This document shows, in pieces, positions 46,110 through 55,172 of a stretch of DNA of 64,000 nucleotides. Source of the DNA: Paenibacillus rhizosphaerae (GTDB taxonomy: Bacteria > Bacillota > Bacilli > Paenibacillales > Paenibacillaceae); the NCBI RefSeq assembly GCF_014192015.1, contig NZ_JACHXJ010000009.1:1-64000 (forward strand), read 5' to 3'. The position numbers were made by a program, and so were the translations under genes. The first letter of the stretch is position 1; the number at the start of each line of letters is the position of its first letter. The notes under the pieces are model-generated. The model had not been told where the DNA came from. It searched no databases and saw only the letters and a program-made list of their open reading frames with translations.

Positions 46110-46169
46110 TTGACTTAAAAGTAACCATTGGTTATATTTGTGTCATGCAGATAAAGTAACCATTGGTTA
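46110..46169 (+). promoter_or_regulatory. tetR promoter with two operators
   Basis: -35 TTGACT (46110-46115), 17 bases, -10 TATATT (46133-46138). Two identical palindromes TAACCA-T-TGGTTA lie at 46122-46134 (in the spacer, touching the -10) and 46157-46169 (after the transcript start), 35 bases apart. Confidence 0.75.
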
Positions 46170-46200
46170 TTTAAAAAGAGCGAAAGGAATAAACATCCAG

Positions 46201-46830
46201 ATGCCCAGAAAAAAGCAAGTTCGATCCGAACAAACCAAGCAGGACATTTTGAATGCGGCAGGCCGTCTTTTCGCCGCCAAGGGGTATGATGCCGTCACCA
46301 TGAGGGAGGTGGCCAAGGAAGCCGGCTGCTCCCATACGGCGATCTACATTTATTTTGGAGATAAGGAGGCGCTGCTTCACGAGCTGTCCATACCGGCGCT
46401 AACGGAATTGCAGCTTCAGATCGAGGAAAAGGTGTCCGGGAAGCTGGAGCCGGAAGAAGCATTGAGGCGCATCAGTCTGGACTTTATCCGCTTTTGCCTG
46501 ATTCACCGCAATATGCACCATATCTTTTTCGAGGCGCGCTCCATACGGGTGGACGAAGCGGAGCCCGAACTTGAGATTAACCGCGTCCGTAACGGGATGT
46601 TCCGTCTGTTGATGCAGGCTGTCCAGCAGTGTCTGAATTTGCCGGAGGGAAGCGGGCGGCTGCTATCGGCCACCCGGATTTATTTTTACCTGCTTCATGG
46701 CATTGTGGGCACCTATCAGCTGTCCGAAGAATCGGCCGAGGATTTGATGGATCGTCTGCTTCTTACGTTTCGTGAAGCGATCGAGGTTTTGCTGCTGGGC
46801 TTCCGCGCACAACATGCGCCGGATAAATAA
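46201..46830 (+). CDS. TetR-family transcriptional regulator
   Basis: A 209-residue TetR repressor: N-terminal helix-turn-helix (VTMREVAKEAGCSHTAIYIYFGDKEALLHEL) and a helical ligand domain. The ATG at 46201 is preceded by AAAGGA at a somewhat long distance. Two identical palindromes in its own promoter make autorepression very likely. The two small membrane-protein genes that follow within 30 bases are its probable partners in one transcript. Confidence 0.92.
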   Translation: MPRKKQVRSEQTKQDILNAAGRLFAAKGYDAVTMREVAKEAGCSHTAIYIYFGDKEALLHELSIPALTELQLQIEEKVSGKLEPEEALRRISLDFIRFCLIHRNMHHIFFEARSIRVDEAEPELEINRVRNGMFRLLMQAVQQCLNLPEGSGRLLSATRIYFYLLHGIVGTYQLSEESAEDLMDRLLLTFREAIEVLLLGFRAQHAPDK

Positions 46831-46855
46831 AGATCCGCAAAGGAGATGTTCTGGG

Positions 46856-46948
46856 ATGAGCTTCATCATTCTGATGCTTTTGTTTACGGTGGTTTGCGGC
46901 TGGCTTGATTCCCGAATCGGCCGGACGACGAAAGAGGAGGGGAAGTAA
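46856..46948 (+). CDS. Small membrane protein, 30 aa
   Basis: A 30-residue protein: a hydrophobic helix (SFIILMLLFTVVCGW) and then a charged tail ending KEEGK. AAAGGAGA lies about nine bases before the ATG. It fits neatly between tetR and the next membrane gene, which starts two bases after its stop, so translation is probably coupled. I do not recognise it. It may be a subunit of, or leader for, the following protein. Confidence 0.6.
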   Translation: MSFIILMLLFTVVCGWLDSRIGRTTKEEGK

Positions 46949-46949
46949 G

Positions 46950-47540
46950 ATGTTCGCAGGTCATTTTGGACTCGCCGCAGCGGCCAAAGCCGCAAGCCCC
47001 AAAACTCCGTTGTGGGCGATCATGCTGGGCACACAGCTGCTGGACGTTATTTTTGTGCCGCTGCTGCTTGCGGGAATTGAAACATCCGTAGAAACGGATG
47101 GCGGAGGATACGGCGGGGCTGTTATCCATGCGGACTATACACATTCCCTGGTTGGTGCACTGATCATCGCCCTGCTTGCCGGCCTTGGAGCCTGGAAGCT
47201 GTGGGGAAAGCGGAGTGCGGGGGTTACCGGCGGCGTGGTCTTCAGCCACTGGCTGCTCGATCTGCTGGTGCACCGGAGCGACATGCCGATCCTGCCGGGA
47301 AATCTGGGCTCATTGCCTCTGATGGGGTTCGGCATATGGAAATGGCCTTTCATCAGCGGCGCTTTGGAGGTTCTTCTTATTATCGTGGGTGCGGTCATGT
47401 ATTATCGGTCAGTGCGATTAAGAGCACGGAACGCGACGGAAATCGCCGGAAGCGCCTATCCTGCCAAAGCGGTATGGGCTGCTGCGGTAATGACCGTCCT
47501 GCTGATGGGTTCATTTGTATCCGATCTGATCGGCATTTGA
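46950..47540 (+). CDS. Integral membrane protein, possible YdjM-like hydrolase
   Basis: A 196-residue membrane protein with about four to five helices. Two histidine-bearing motifs, HADYTHSLVGAL near residue 60 and FSHWLLDLLVH near 95, resemble those of membrane-bound metal-dependent hydrolases (YdjM-like), but I am not certain of the family. The start follows GAGGAGGGG, two bases after the small membrane protein. Its position suggests control by the upstream TetR protein. Confidence 0.65.
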   Translation: MFAGHFGLAAAAKAASPKTPLWAIMLGTQLLDVIFVPLLLAGIETSVETDGGGYGGAVIHADYTHSLVGALIIALLAGLGAWKLWGKRSAGVTGGVVFSHWLLDLLVHRSDMPILPGNLGSLPLMGFGIWKWPFISGALEVLLIIVGAVMYYRSVRLRARNATEIAGSAYPAKAVWAAAVMTVLLMGSFVSDLIGI

Positions 47541-47621
47541 TCTCCCGGGGTTTTGCTGAATATTAGATTTTCTCGTTCGGCCAGTCCATGCGTTTGTTTT
47601 TGAGCCTCTGTTTCTCGGACA

Positions 47622-47654
47622 TATAATTCCAATAAACTTTATCGGATTTATAAT
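47622..47654 (+). promoter_or_regulatory. Candidate metY promoter with CymR-like box
   Basis: A -10 TATAAT at 47649-47654 and, 16 bases before it, TATAATTCCAATAA (from 47623), which on the other strand reads TTATTGGAATTATA. This resembles my memory of the CymR/cysteine-regulon site. No S-box (SAM riboswitch) core is present in the leader. Confidence 0.3.
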
Positions 47655-47750
47655 AATTTCCTTCTTTTCAAACCTCACAAAGTATGAGAAAATATGAAAA
47701 AATTCGCACGTGGAATCATTTTCCACAGTCACATGAAGGAGGATCCACCT

Positions 47751-49046
47751 ATGTCCGAGAAACGCTCATTATCCATTGAAACGCTCGCCGTCCATGCAGG
47801 CCAGGAAATCGATCCTGCGACTTTTTCGCGTGCCGTACCGCTCTATCAAACGACGTCTTACGGATTCAAGGACAGCGATCATGCCGCCAACCTGTTTGCC
47901 CTGAAGGAGTTCGGCAACATTTATACCCGCATTATGAACCCGACCACCGACGTATTTGAACAGCGCGTTGCAGCCCTGGAAGGCGGTGCCGGAGCGCTGG
48001 CGGTTTCCTCCGGACAGGCGGCGATCACCTTCTCCATCCTGAATATTGCCGGCGCGGGGGATGAGATTGTCTCGTCCTCGACGCTGTACGGCGGAACCTA
48101 TAATTTATTTGCCAACACGCTGGCGAAGCTTGGCATTAAGGTGCACTTTGTCGATGCCAGCAACCCGGAGAATTTCCGCGCGGCCATTACGGATAAGACG
48201 AAAGCGCTGTACGCCGAAACGATCGGCAACCCGAAGGGGGACGTGCTTGATGTGGAAGCCGTTGCCGCCATCGCCCATGAGAACGGGGTTCCGCTGATCG
48301 TGGACAATACATTCCCGAGCCCTTATTTGCTGCGTCCGATCGAGCATGGTGCCGACGTCGTCGTTCACTCGGCAACGAAGTTCATCGGCGGCCATGGCAC
48401 GTCCATCGGCGGCGTTATCGTCGACAGCGGCAAGTTTGACTGGGCGGCCAGCGGGAAGTTCCCGGGACTGACCGAACCGGATCCGAGCTACCACGGCGTC
48501 GTTTATACGGAAGCTGTCGGCCCGATCGCCTATATTATCAAGGCGCGCGTACAGCTGCTCCGGGATATGGGATCGGCGATTTCCCCGTTCAACTCTTGGC
48601 TGCTGCTTCAAGGTCTGGAAACGCTGCACTTGCGGATGGAGCGGCACAGCGAAAATGCGCTGAAAGTCGCGCAGTTCCTGGAAAGCCACGATACAGTAGA
48701 GTGGGTCAGTTATCCCGGGCTCGCAAGCCATCCTTCGCATGAACTGGCGAAGAAGTATCTGCCGAAGGGACAGGGAGCGATTCTGACGTTCGGTATCAAG
48801 GGCGGCACGGAAGCAGGCCGCAAGGTGATCGAGAACGTGAAGCTGTTCTCCCACTTGGCCAATGTCGGCGATTCGAAGTCGCTGATCATCCACCCGGCCA
48901 GCACCACGCACCAGCAGCTGTCGGAAGAGGATCAGGTGGCCGCCGGAGTGAACCCGGAAATGCTGCGGCTGTCGATCGGTACGGAAGCGATTGACGATAT
49001 TTTGCACGATTTGGAGCAGGCCATTGCGGCCAGCCAGCAAGCTTAG
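47751..49046 (+). CDS. metY: O-acetylhomoserine sulfhydrylase (homocysteine synthase) MetY
   Basis: PLP enzyme that makes homocysteine from O-acetylhomoserine and sulfide. The 431-residue length and motifs fit the Cys/Met-metabolism PLP family in its MetY branch: ETLAVHAGQEIDP, YTRIMNPTTDVFEQR, and the PLP Lys in HSATKFIGGHGTSIGG near residue 210. The longer length and the FPGLTEPDPSYHG stretch separate it from MetB/MetC. AAGGAGG precedes the ATG. It is a single gene with its own terminator. Confidence 0.93.
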   Translation: MSEKRSLSIETLAVHAGQEIDPATFSRAVPLYQTTSYGFKDSDHAANLFALKEFGNIYTRIMNPTTDVFEQRVAALEGGAGALAVSSGQAAITFSILNIAGAGDEIVSSSTLYGGTYNLFANTLAKLGIKVHFVDASNPENFRAAITDKTKALYAETIGNPKGDVLDVEAVAAIAHENGVPLIVDNTFPSPYLLRPIEHGADVVVHSATKFIGGHGTSIGGVIVDSGKFDWAASGKFPGLTEPDPSYHGVVYTEAVGPIAYIIKARVQLLRDMGSAISPFNSWLLLQGLETLHLRMERHSENALKVAQFLESHDTVEWVSYPGLASHPSHELAKKYLPKGQGAILTFGIKGGTEAGRKVIENVKLFSHLANVGDSKSLIIHPASTTHQQLSEEDQVAAGVNPEMLRLSIGTEAIDDILHDLEQAIAASQQA

Positions 49047-49099
49047 GCCATCCAAAGCTATACAAATCTATACAAGTAAATCCCGTCCTTATCCTGATC

Positions 49100-49125
49100 A
49101 GCCGTCTCGTTTGAGGCGGCTTTTT
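49100..49125 (+). terminator. Terminator after metY
   Basis: AGCCG-CTC/GAG-CGGCT stem with a small loop and five T. Confidence 0.8.
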
Positions 49126-49381
49126 GTGTTGGGAGTCGCAGGCTTGACCAAATGGGGCTCTCCGCCTGCAGGCTTTCCTTGGGAAACCGCGCAAATTCCG
49201 TATATTTCGCCCTTTCGGCTAATATTCTGTAGGGTATAGATTGAATTCAAGTTTCGAATTAAGCCCCCCGTTGTAACGGCTTATCCAAGCCCTTCAACAT
49301 GAATTTCTTGAGTTCATTCTATGTAGCACTTTACGCAAGTGGAAGCTCATTTATCTCTGAAGAGAGGGTGGACAGCCAAAA

Positions 49382-50683
49382 ATGAAGGGTGAACGGTGTC
49401 AGAACAGCTTCTGCCAATTCGGCTCCTGCCCCGCACCTTGCGGTGTGGAAGCGGTTCACCAGCCGGCATGCGGACAAATGGGCGGGACCGCTCGTGACCG
49501 GCGTTCCGGCAGGGAAGAGGAGAACGGCCGCCAGGAATCGGATGCCCCCCACTTGGAAGATGCCGGAGACTATGCAAGGGCAGGCTCCCTTCCCGAGATC
49601 GCATCCCTGGTAGAGCTCGCCTCCATCGGCTCGATTACAAGGGAGAAGGCGCTTCTGTCCGCGGATTCCGAGCGGATTGGGGAGATCCTTCAGGAAGCGG
49701 AGGAATACCGGTCCAAGCCAGAGGAAGGCACGACCCCGGAAATGCTGCTGGATTGGAGTGATTCCATGCGCAGTTTACGGGTATATACGGAAGAAGCTCC
49801 TTACCTGTACCGGCAAAACGAACGCCTGGATGGAGCGGCCGGTCTGGTGCTGCTTCGGGAAGAAGAGTGGCTGAGAACCGGCCATCTGAAGGAAATTTAT
49901 ACGGAGTGGCTCAATCGGGACCCGGGAGATGACGGCCGCGACCGGGAGATTCAGGAGCGGCTGATGAACCGGTGGAAGGGACATCTGGTGAATCTCCTGC
50001 ACAGCCTGCAGGGAGCGCCGCTGACAGTGGCTCTTGTGTCCGGACGCCTGAAGGACTACCGTAAGCTGAAAGGCGACGCGGCGCTGGACATTGACATGCT
50101 CCGGGATATTCAGCTGGAAGCCCTGTTTCGGGCCGCCCAGTCCTGCCAAATGCAAAGGATCGACTGCAGTCTGGAACTGGTGGTTCCTTATCCGGAGGAC
50201 GGGGAGGCTTTTCATAGGATTCATGAATTTATCGATCGGGTAGGCGAAGAAACCCTTTGTCACCAGCGCAGATCCTTAAAATACCGGGTCGGAGCGATGC
50301 TGGATTGGGACGTTCGCGAAACGGCGGCTGCGGAAATCGCCAGGTTCGCGGATTTCATCGTGATCAACGGGAAGCATGAAGGGGCTTGGCTGATGGAATA
50401 CCTGGTCAGCGAAGAGGAGAGGGGAAAAGTGCTCAGCGCGGGCATTCCGTACAGCGTGCTGGAGGAGCTGGTGCACAGCTTCCGCCGGACGAAGCCGGCC
50501 ATTCGAATCTGCCTCTCCGGGGCGGTAAAACCGTCGGATCTCGTTTATGTGTATCGTTTGGGGCTGAACGCGGTCAGCACGGTTCCCTCTGAGCTGCCGG
50601 GCGTGCGGCTCGCCGCAGCGCAGTGGGAGCTCTTGGAAAGGCAGCACGAACAAAGGCGCAGGTCTGCGCAGGGAAGAACGTAA
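49382..50683 (+). CDS. PPDK/PEP-utilising-enzyme-like protein, catalytic residues lost
   Basis: A 433-residue protein resembling the C-terminal half of pyruvate phosphate dikinase, by my own motif reading. After a poor N-terminus (about 1-60), VELASIGSITREKALLSADS matches the PPDK linker before the phospho-His domain. That domain is absent. The PEP-binding barrel follows: NERLDGAAGLVLLREEEW where PPDK has the CRTEHMF region, QGAPLTVALVSGRLKDY for the GxPVTIRLLDPPLHEF region, VGAMLDWDV for MIE-P, INGKHEG for the FGTNDLTQ region, and ICLSGAVKPS in place of ICGEHGGDPS; it ends PGVRLAAAQ. Cys is kept, but the Arg/His/Asn catalytic set is changed. It probably cannot act as a dikinase. Confidence 0.6.
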   Translation: MKGERCQNSFCQFGSCPAPCGVEAVHQPACGQMGGTARDRRSGREEENGRQESDAPHLEDAGDYARAGSLPEIASLVELASIGSITREKALLSADSERIGEILQEAEEYRSKPEEGTTPEMLLDWSDSMRSLRVYTEEAPYLYRQNERLDGAAGLVLLREEEWLRTGHLKEIYTEWLNRDPGDDGRDREIQERLMNRWKGHLVNLLHSLQGAPLTVALVSGRLKDYRKLKGDAALDIDMLRDIQLEALFRAAQSCQMQRIDCSLELVVPYPEDGEAFHRIHEFIDRVGEETLCHQRRSLKYRVGAMLDWDVRETAAAEIARFADFIVINGKHEGAWLMEYLVSEEERGKVLSAGIPYSVLEELVHSFRRTKPAIRICLSGAVKPSDLVYVYRLGLNAVSTVPSELPGVRLAAAQWELLERQHEQRRRSAQGRT

Positions 50684-50871
50684 GATCGCACTTTATAGGA
50701 TAAATGATCAATAGGCTTAATGATTGCTGGAGCAGGAAGGTTTGCTTCGGATTCATTAAAGCCTATTTTTTTCGTGAAAAGGAGCATATCCGTTTACTTT
50801 TTATGGGAAAGCGCGTATACTGTAATTAATAAAAGTTTCCTTGACACAAAATTATTGTATTGATGCAAAAA

Positions 50872-50886
50872 TGATTATCATTCTCA
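50872..50886. promoter_or_regulatory. Fur/PerR-like box upstream of the metal ATPase
   Basis: TGATTATCATTCTCA matches the Fur 7-1-7 palindrome TGATAATnATTATCA at 12 of 14 fixed positions and the PerR version at 10 of 14. Confidence 0.5.
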
Positions 50887-50950
50887 ATTGAAAACAAGAA
50901 ACGCGAAGGAAGAACGGCTCGTCAGAGGCGGCCGGTTTCCATCCGCATAC

Positions 50951-50981
50951 CATGCTGCTCCGGCTTGTCCGGAGCAGCATG
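50951..50981 (+). other. Perfect hairpin in the ATPase leader
   Basis: CATGCTGCTCCGG, a five-base loop and the full complement give a 13-bp stem. Only four T come eight bases later, so it is a weak terminator at best; an attenuator or RNA-stability element is possible. Confidence 0.6.
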
Positions 50982-51036
50982 TGCCATTTTAAGGGGACTA
51001 ATAATGCTATTCATTCTCATTAGGAAGGTGATTCTC

Positions 51037-53001
51037 ATGGAAAACATACGAAATGCTCCTGCTCAATCGATCCAGCGTCCGGCCAATTTGAACCGTCCCG
51101 GTCCCGGAAAGAAGGGACGCTTTGACTTGCGTTCGCTGATCCGCAATCAGGAAATGCAGGCGGCGCTGGCGAGCGGCCTGCTTATGTTGGGCGGCTGGGC
51201 AGCGAGCTGGCTGTCCGCTCCGGCCGTCGTATCGATCGTATTGTATATTCTGTCTTATGCCGCAGGCGGCTGGCTGAAAGCGAAAGAAGGGGTCGAAACG
51301 CTGATTCATGAGCGCGATCTGGATGTCAATCTGCTGATGGTAGCTGCCGCGCTGGGCGCCGCAAGCATCGGCTACTGGAACGAAGGCGCGATGCTCATCT
51401 TTGTTTTCGCCCTGAGCGGAGCATTGGAAAGCTACACTACCGAACGAAGCAAAAAGGATATTTCGTCGCTGATGGCTCTGAAACCGGAAACCGCGCTGCG
51501 GATTCAGGATGGGCAGATGAAACTCGTTCCGATCGGGGAGCTGGCCATCGGCGACCTGGTCCTGGTCAAACCGGGAGAATTGATCCCGGCGGATGGAATC
51601 ATCCAAAAGGGGAATTCCTCGGTAAACCAATCGTCCATCACCGGTGAATCGGTCCCGGCCGACAAAGCCGCGGGCGACGAGGTGTTTGCCGGAACGCTGA
51701 ACGGGGAAGGCGTGCTTTACGTGGAGGTGACGCGTTCGGCGGAATCCACCGTCTTCGCCAAAATCGTAAAACTCGTAGAGGAAGCTGAGACCGAGGTTCC
51801 GGATTCGCAGCGTTTCATGAAGCGGTTTGAAGCGATTTATGCGCGTATTGTGGTTGCGGTGACGCTGGTCCTCATTTTTCTGACTCCATTTGTGCTGGGC
51901 TGGAGCTTTGGGACCTCCTTTTATAAAGCGATGGTGTTTCTGGTAGTGGCTTCGCCGTGCGCGCTGGTGTCTTCCATTATGCCGGCGATGCTGTCCGTCA
52001 TATCCAACCGGGCACGCCGGGGCATTCTGTTCAAGGGTGGCGCGCATGTTGAGAACATGGCGCTGACGTCCGTGGTCGCTTTTGACAAAACGGGAACCCT
52101 GACGCTGGGAACGCCGCAGGTAACGGACTTTATTCCGGCGGACGGATACGACCACCTGGAGCTTCTGGGCATTTGCGCATCCGTGGAACAGCTGTCCGAG
52201 CATCCGCTGGCCAAGGCTATCGTGGTGAAAGCCGAGGAGGAGGGAGCGATGCTGCCTTCGGCCGAATCGGTCACTTCGCTGACCGGCTGGGGCATGGAAG
52301 GCTGGGTTCAGGGCAGACGCTGGCGCATCGGGAAGGCGGATATGCTGGACCAGGCCGATCCGTCCGGCATGAATGCAGCGTGGCTGCGGCAGCGTCAGGA
52401 GCTGAACGCGGCTGGCAAAACCGTGTCTGTGATCCTGGACGGAGAGCGGATTGCCGGGTTGGTCGCACTCGCTGATGTGATCCGTCCCCAGGCTGCCGCT
52501 GCCGTGAAGCAGCTGCAGTCGATCGGTGTCAAGGTCGCGATGCTGACGGGCGATCACAGTCTGACGGCGAATGCCATCGGCAGCAGCATTGGCGTTGATT
52601 ACGTCTTTGCCGATTTGCTGCCTGAAGAGAAGGTAAACCATGTGAGACGGCTGCGCGAGCAATACGGCCACGTAATCATGGTCGGGGACGGCGTGAATGA
52701 CGCGCCAGCACTGGCCACGGCTACTGTAGGCATGGGTATGGGGATGAACGGCAGCGGCACGGCGCTCGAGGTGGCGGATGTCGTTCTGATGAACGACAAC
52801 ATTGAGGAGATCGCCTCGACGATTACGCTCGCCCGCCGCGCCCGGCGCATCGTGAAGCAGAACATGGTGTTCGCCGTGTCGGTGATTTTGCTGCTGATGG
52901 TCAGCAACTTTGCCGCCGGCATCGCTCTTCCGTTCGGCGTGGTCGGCCACGAGGGAAGCACGATTCTCGTCATTTTGAACGGACTCCGTCTGCTGCGGTA
53001 A
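51037..53001 (+). CDS. P1B-4-type metal-exporting ATPase (PfeT/FrvA-like)
   Basis: A 654-residue heavy-metal P-type ATPase without an N-terminal metal-binding domain. Visible are the membrane SPC motif (VASPCALVSS) near residue 306, the phosphorylated Asp in DKTGTLTLG near 350, GDGVNDAP near 550, and the last-helix motif HEGSTILVILNGLRLL near 637. SPC plus HEGS is the P1B-4 signature, which covers Co/Fe(II)/Zn exporters such as B. subtilis PfeT (formerly ZosA) and Listeria FrvA. The Fur/PerR-like box in its leader supports ferrous iron efflux. The ATG at 51037 has AAGGTG upstream; 51004 is a possible longer start. Confidence 0.85.
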   Translation: MENIRNAPAQSIQRPANLNRPGPGKKGRFDLRSLIRNQEMQAALASGLLMLGGWAASWLSAPAVVSIVLYILSYAAGGWLKAKEGVETLIHERDLDVNLLMVAAALGAASIGYWNEGAMLIFVFALSGALESYTTERSKKDISSLMALKPETALRIQDGQMKLVPIGELAIGDLVLVKPGELIPADGIIQKGNSSVNQSSITGESVPADKAAGDEVFAGTLNGEGVLYVEVTRSAESTVFAKIVKLVEEAETEVPDSQRFMKRFEAIYARIVVAVTLVLIFLTPFVLGWSFGTSFYKAMVFLVVASPCALVSSIMPAMLSVISNRARRGILFKGGAHVENMALTSVVAFDKTGTLTLGTPQVTDFIPADGYDHLELLGICASVEQLSEHPLAKAIVVKAEEEGAMLPSAESVTSLTGWGMEGWVQGRRWRIGKADMLDQADPSGMNAAWLRQRQELNAAGKTVSVILDGERIAGLVALADVIRPQAAAAVKQLQSIGVKVAMLTGDHSLTANAIGSSIGVDYVFADLLPEEKVNHVRRLREQYGHVIMVGDGVNDAPALATATVGMGMGMNGSGTALEVADVVLMNDNIEEIASTITLARRARRIVKQNMVFAVSVILLLMVSNFAAGIALPFGVVGHEGSTILVILNGLRLLR

Positions 53002-53034
53002 GTGCAGTGAAGAGACCACAACGGCTCAGAAATG

Positions 53035-53070
53035 AAGGAACCTCCGAAGGAGAATCGGAGGTTCCTTTTT
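53035..53070 (+). terminator. Terminator after the metal ATPase
   Basis: A 12-base stem AAGGAACCTCCG with its full complement and five T. Confidence 0.9.
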
Positions 53071-53150
53071 AGCGCGGCAGGAAATCGTTAAACGATTTGT
53101 AAAAATTAAATTGTTCACAATTCAGGTGAAAGGCATGTATACTTAATCTA

Positions 53151-53204
53151 TTGACATCTTATGAAAAATATATGATAATTATTATCATATAATAATTATT
53201 TTAA
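53151..53204 (+). promoter_or_regulatory. trxB promoter overlapped by a perfect Fur box
   Basis: -35 TTGACA (53151-53156), 17 bases, -10 GATAAT (53174-53179). The -10 sits inside TGATAATTATTATCA (53173-53187), a perfect 7-1-7 Fur palindrome. A second, partly matching AT-rich copy follows at 53189-53203 and fits the PerR pattern at 12 of 14. Confidence 0.7.
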
Positions 53205-53281
53205 ATTAAATGATAAATAGATCCCGGACGAACCCGCTAAGGGACGATGCACCGGGAACGGGAAGCTTGGAGGGAGATCCT

Positions 53282-54223
53282 ATGTATAAATCCGTAATTA
53301 TCGGGACAGGACCTGCCGGATTGACGGCAGCGATTTATTTGGCACGGGCCAATATGAGTCCGCTGATTATTGAAGGGCCGCAGCCGGGCGGCCAGCTTAC
53401 CACGACGACGGAAGTTGAGAACTTTCCGGGATTCCCCGAAGGCGTTATGGGACCGGAACTGATGGATAATATGCGCAAGCAGGCGGAGCGTTTCGGCGCT
53501 GAATTCCGCACGGGCTGGGTGAACAACGTGGAGCTGGGCGCGCGTCCGTTCAAGCTTGACGTGGAAGGCATCGGCCAGATCGAAACCGAGACGCTGATCC
53601 TGTCCACAGGCGCTACCGCCAAATACCTGGGCATTCCCGGGGAGCAGGAGAATGTCGGACGTGGCGTAAGTACCTGCGCGACCTGCGACGGATTTTTCTT
53701 CCGCGGTAAAGAAATTATCGTAGTCGGCGGCGGCGATTCTGCGCTCGAAGAAGCCGGCTTCCTGACACGCTTTGCGTCCAAAGTGACGCTGGTACACCGC
53801 CGCACTGAGCTGCGCGGCTCCAAGATCATGCAGGATCGCGTGCGTGCCAACGAGAAGGTGGAATGGGCACTTAACCGTACTCCGCTCGAAGTTGTGGCTG
53901 ACGAACGCGGCGTGAAAGGCCTCAAAGTGCTGAACAATGAGACAGGTGAAGAGGAACTGATCGAAGCAAGCGGCGTGTTCGTTGCCATCGGTCACCACCC
54001 GAATACCGGATTTTTGGGCGGCCAAATTACGCTCGACGAGAACGGCTACATCGTGGTGCAGCCGGGAACGACCGAAACGAACATCCCTGGCGTCTTCGCC
54101 TGCGGCGACGTTCAGGACAACCGCTACAGACAAGCCATTACGGCAGCCGGCAGCGGATGTATGGCCGCGATCGATTGCGAGAAGTATATTGAAAGTCTGG
54201 AGCACAGCGCAGTCGCTCTGTAA
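53282..54223 (+). CDS. trxB: Thioredoxin reductase TrxB
   Basis: NADPH-dependent flavoenzyme that reduces thioredoxin-type proteins. It has the FAD-binding GTGPAGLTAAIYLARA near residue 8, redox-active CATC near 135, the NADPH-binding GGGDSALEEAGFL near 155, and the C-terminal FAD motif GVFACGDVQDNRYRQAITAAG. The 313-residue length is standard. The ATG at 53282 follows GGAGGGAG. A perfect Fur box overlaps its promoter, and a redoxin gene follows 85 bases later. Although related to the broken gene at 57343, this copy is intact and carries all motifs. Confidence 0.95.
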   Translation: MYKSVIIGTGPAGLTAAIYLARANMSPLIIEGPQPGGQLTTTTEVENFPGFPEGVMGPELMDNMRKQAERFGAEFRTGWVNNVELGARPFKLDVEGIGQIETETLILSTGATAKYLGIPGEQENVGRGVSTCATCDGFFFRGKEIIVVGGGDSALEEAGFLTRFASKVTLVHRRTELRGSKIMQDRVRANEKVEWALNRTPLEVVADERGVKGLKVLNNETGEEELIEASGVFVAIGHHPNTGFLGGQITLDENGYIVVQPGTTETNIPGVFACGDVQDNRYRQAITAAGSGCMAAIDCEKYIESLEHSAVAL

Positions 54224-54308
54224 TGGATGAATGATTTGGACGGATCAGGCCGGCGCAAGAGCCTGTTGACATACACGACATTTTTACAATACGAGGTGAC
54301 CTCTAGCC

Positions 54309-54542
54309 ATGGATAAAGTGATTGTATATACCAGCACCAACTGCCCGCATTGCCGTCAGGTGAAAGGATACCTGGCCGACAAGGGCGTTGAGTTCGAAGA
54401 ACGCAACATCGAGACAAACGATGAGTATGCACAGCAGGTCTGGGACATGGGCGTTCGCGCCGTTCCTTTGACCGTCATTGGCGAGAACCGCGTGCTGGGC
54501 ATGAACACGACCCAGTTCGAGAAGTTTTTGAATCAACAATAA
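54309..54542 (+). CDS. Glutaredoxin/NrdH-redoxin-like protein
   Basis: A 77-residue redoxin with an N-terminal CPHC active site (STNCPHCRQVKGYL) and the GSH/cis-Pro region VRAVPLTVIG. NrdH-type redoxins look like glutaredoxins but take electrons from thioredoxin reductase; the location right after trxB fits that. Its partner could be ribonucleotide reductase or low-molecular-weight thiol targets. A GAGGTG site lies about nine bases before the ATG. Confidence 0.88.
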   Translation: MDKVIVYTSTNCPHCRQVKGYLADKGVEFEERNIETNDEYAQQVWDMGVRAVPLTVIGENRVLGMNTTQFEKFLNQQ

Positions 54543-54573
54543 TCGTTCTGTTCATTTCTATAACCGCTGATTG

Positions 54574-54621
54574 AAAGGTCGTCCCGGAAGCAGAGATGCT
54601 GCCGCCGGGGCGGCCTTTTTT
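54574..54621 (+). terminator. Terminator of the trxB operon
   Basis: Stem AAGGTCGTCCCGG/CCGGGGCGGCCTT (two G-T pairs) with a 16-base loop and six T. Confidence 0.85.
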
Positions 54622-54717
54622 CATAGGGCGGCCAAAAAATAAGGGATGACCGTCAAAGTCCGGCCGCGATTCGCCGCTCTTTGGGGTATCCCTTGGGCAG
54701 TTCCATTTAAAAAGCTG

Positions 54718-54915
54718 TCAGAAGAACAGTTTCCCGATCAGCTGCAGCACGAAGTAGATGATAATGCCCGTAGCGATGAGCGTGAATCCAGCCTTGGGAC
54801 GGCCCTGAAAAAAGCGCAGAATGGCCAGGCTGAACAGCGGGGCGATAATCAGCAGAAACAGCAGCACGGTCACGAATACCTCGACCGATATATTGGAAAT
54901 ATCCACGTAAGTCAC
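54718..54915 (-). CDS. Small two-helix membrane protein
   Basis: A protein of about 65 residues with two hydrophobic helices (VFVTVLLFLLIIAPLFSLAIL and GFTLIATGIIIYFVLQLIG), joined by a short basic loop (RFFQGRPKA). I do not recognise it. I prefer GTG at 54915, with GGAGAG about eight bases upstream; ATGs at 54930 and 54966 are alternatives. It is convergent with the trxB operon. Confidence 0.55.
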   Translation of the reverse strand: MTYVDISNISVEVFVTVLLFLLIIAPLFSLAILRFFQGRPKAGFTLIATGIIIYFVLQLIGKLFF

Positions 54916-55172
54916 GGACAATCTCTCCATTCCTAAGGTAAAGTCATCGGGTTTACCAACGTCCAAAAATAATCAGCATTTCTATTATATACGAAACCGG
55001 CCCAGCATTTCCGTAGATTCGGTGGGAAAATACGTCGATTTTTCGTCAAATCCTGTGCTAAGGACGAAAAAAACGGAAGCATGAGAGATCCTGCCGAATT
55101 GACATGTCAGGGAAGGAAAACGCTTGTAAAGTCCGAATATACTTAAAAAAAGATTCGGAGGGAATCAAACCG

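Larger units (their letters stand above)
50684..51036. other. Leader of the P-type ATPase gene
   Basis: This 350-base gap has no gene. It holds a Fur/PerR-like box (50872-50886) and a long hairpin (50951-50981), noted separately. A TTGACA occurs at 50841, but no good -10 follows at the right distance. Confidence 0.5.
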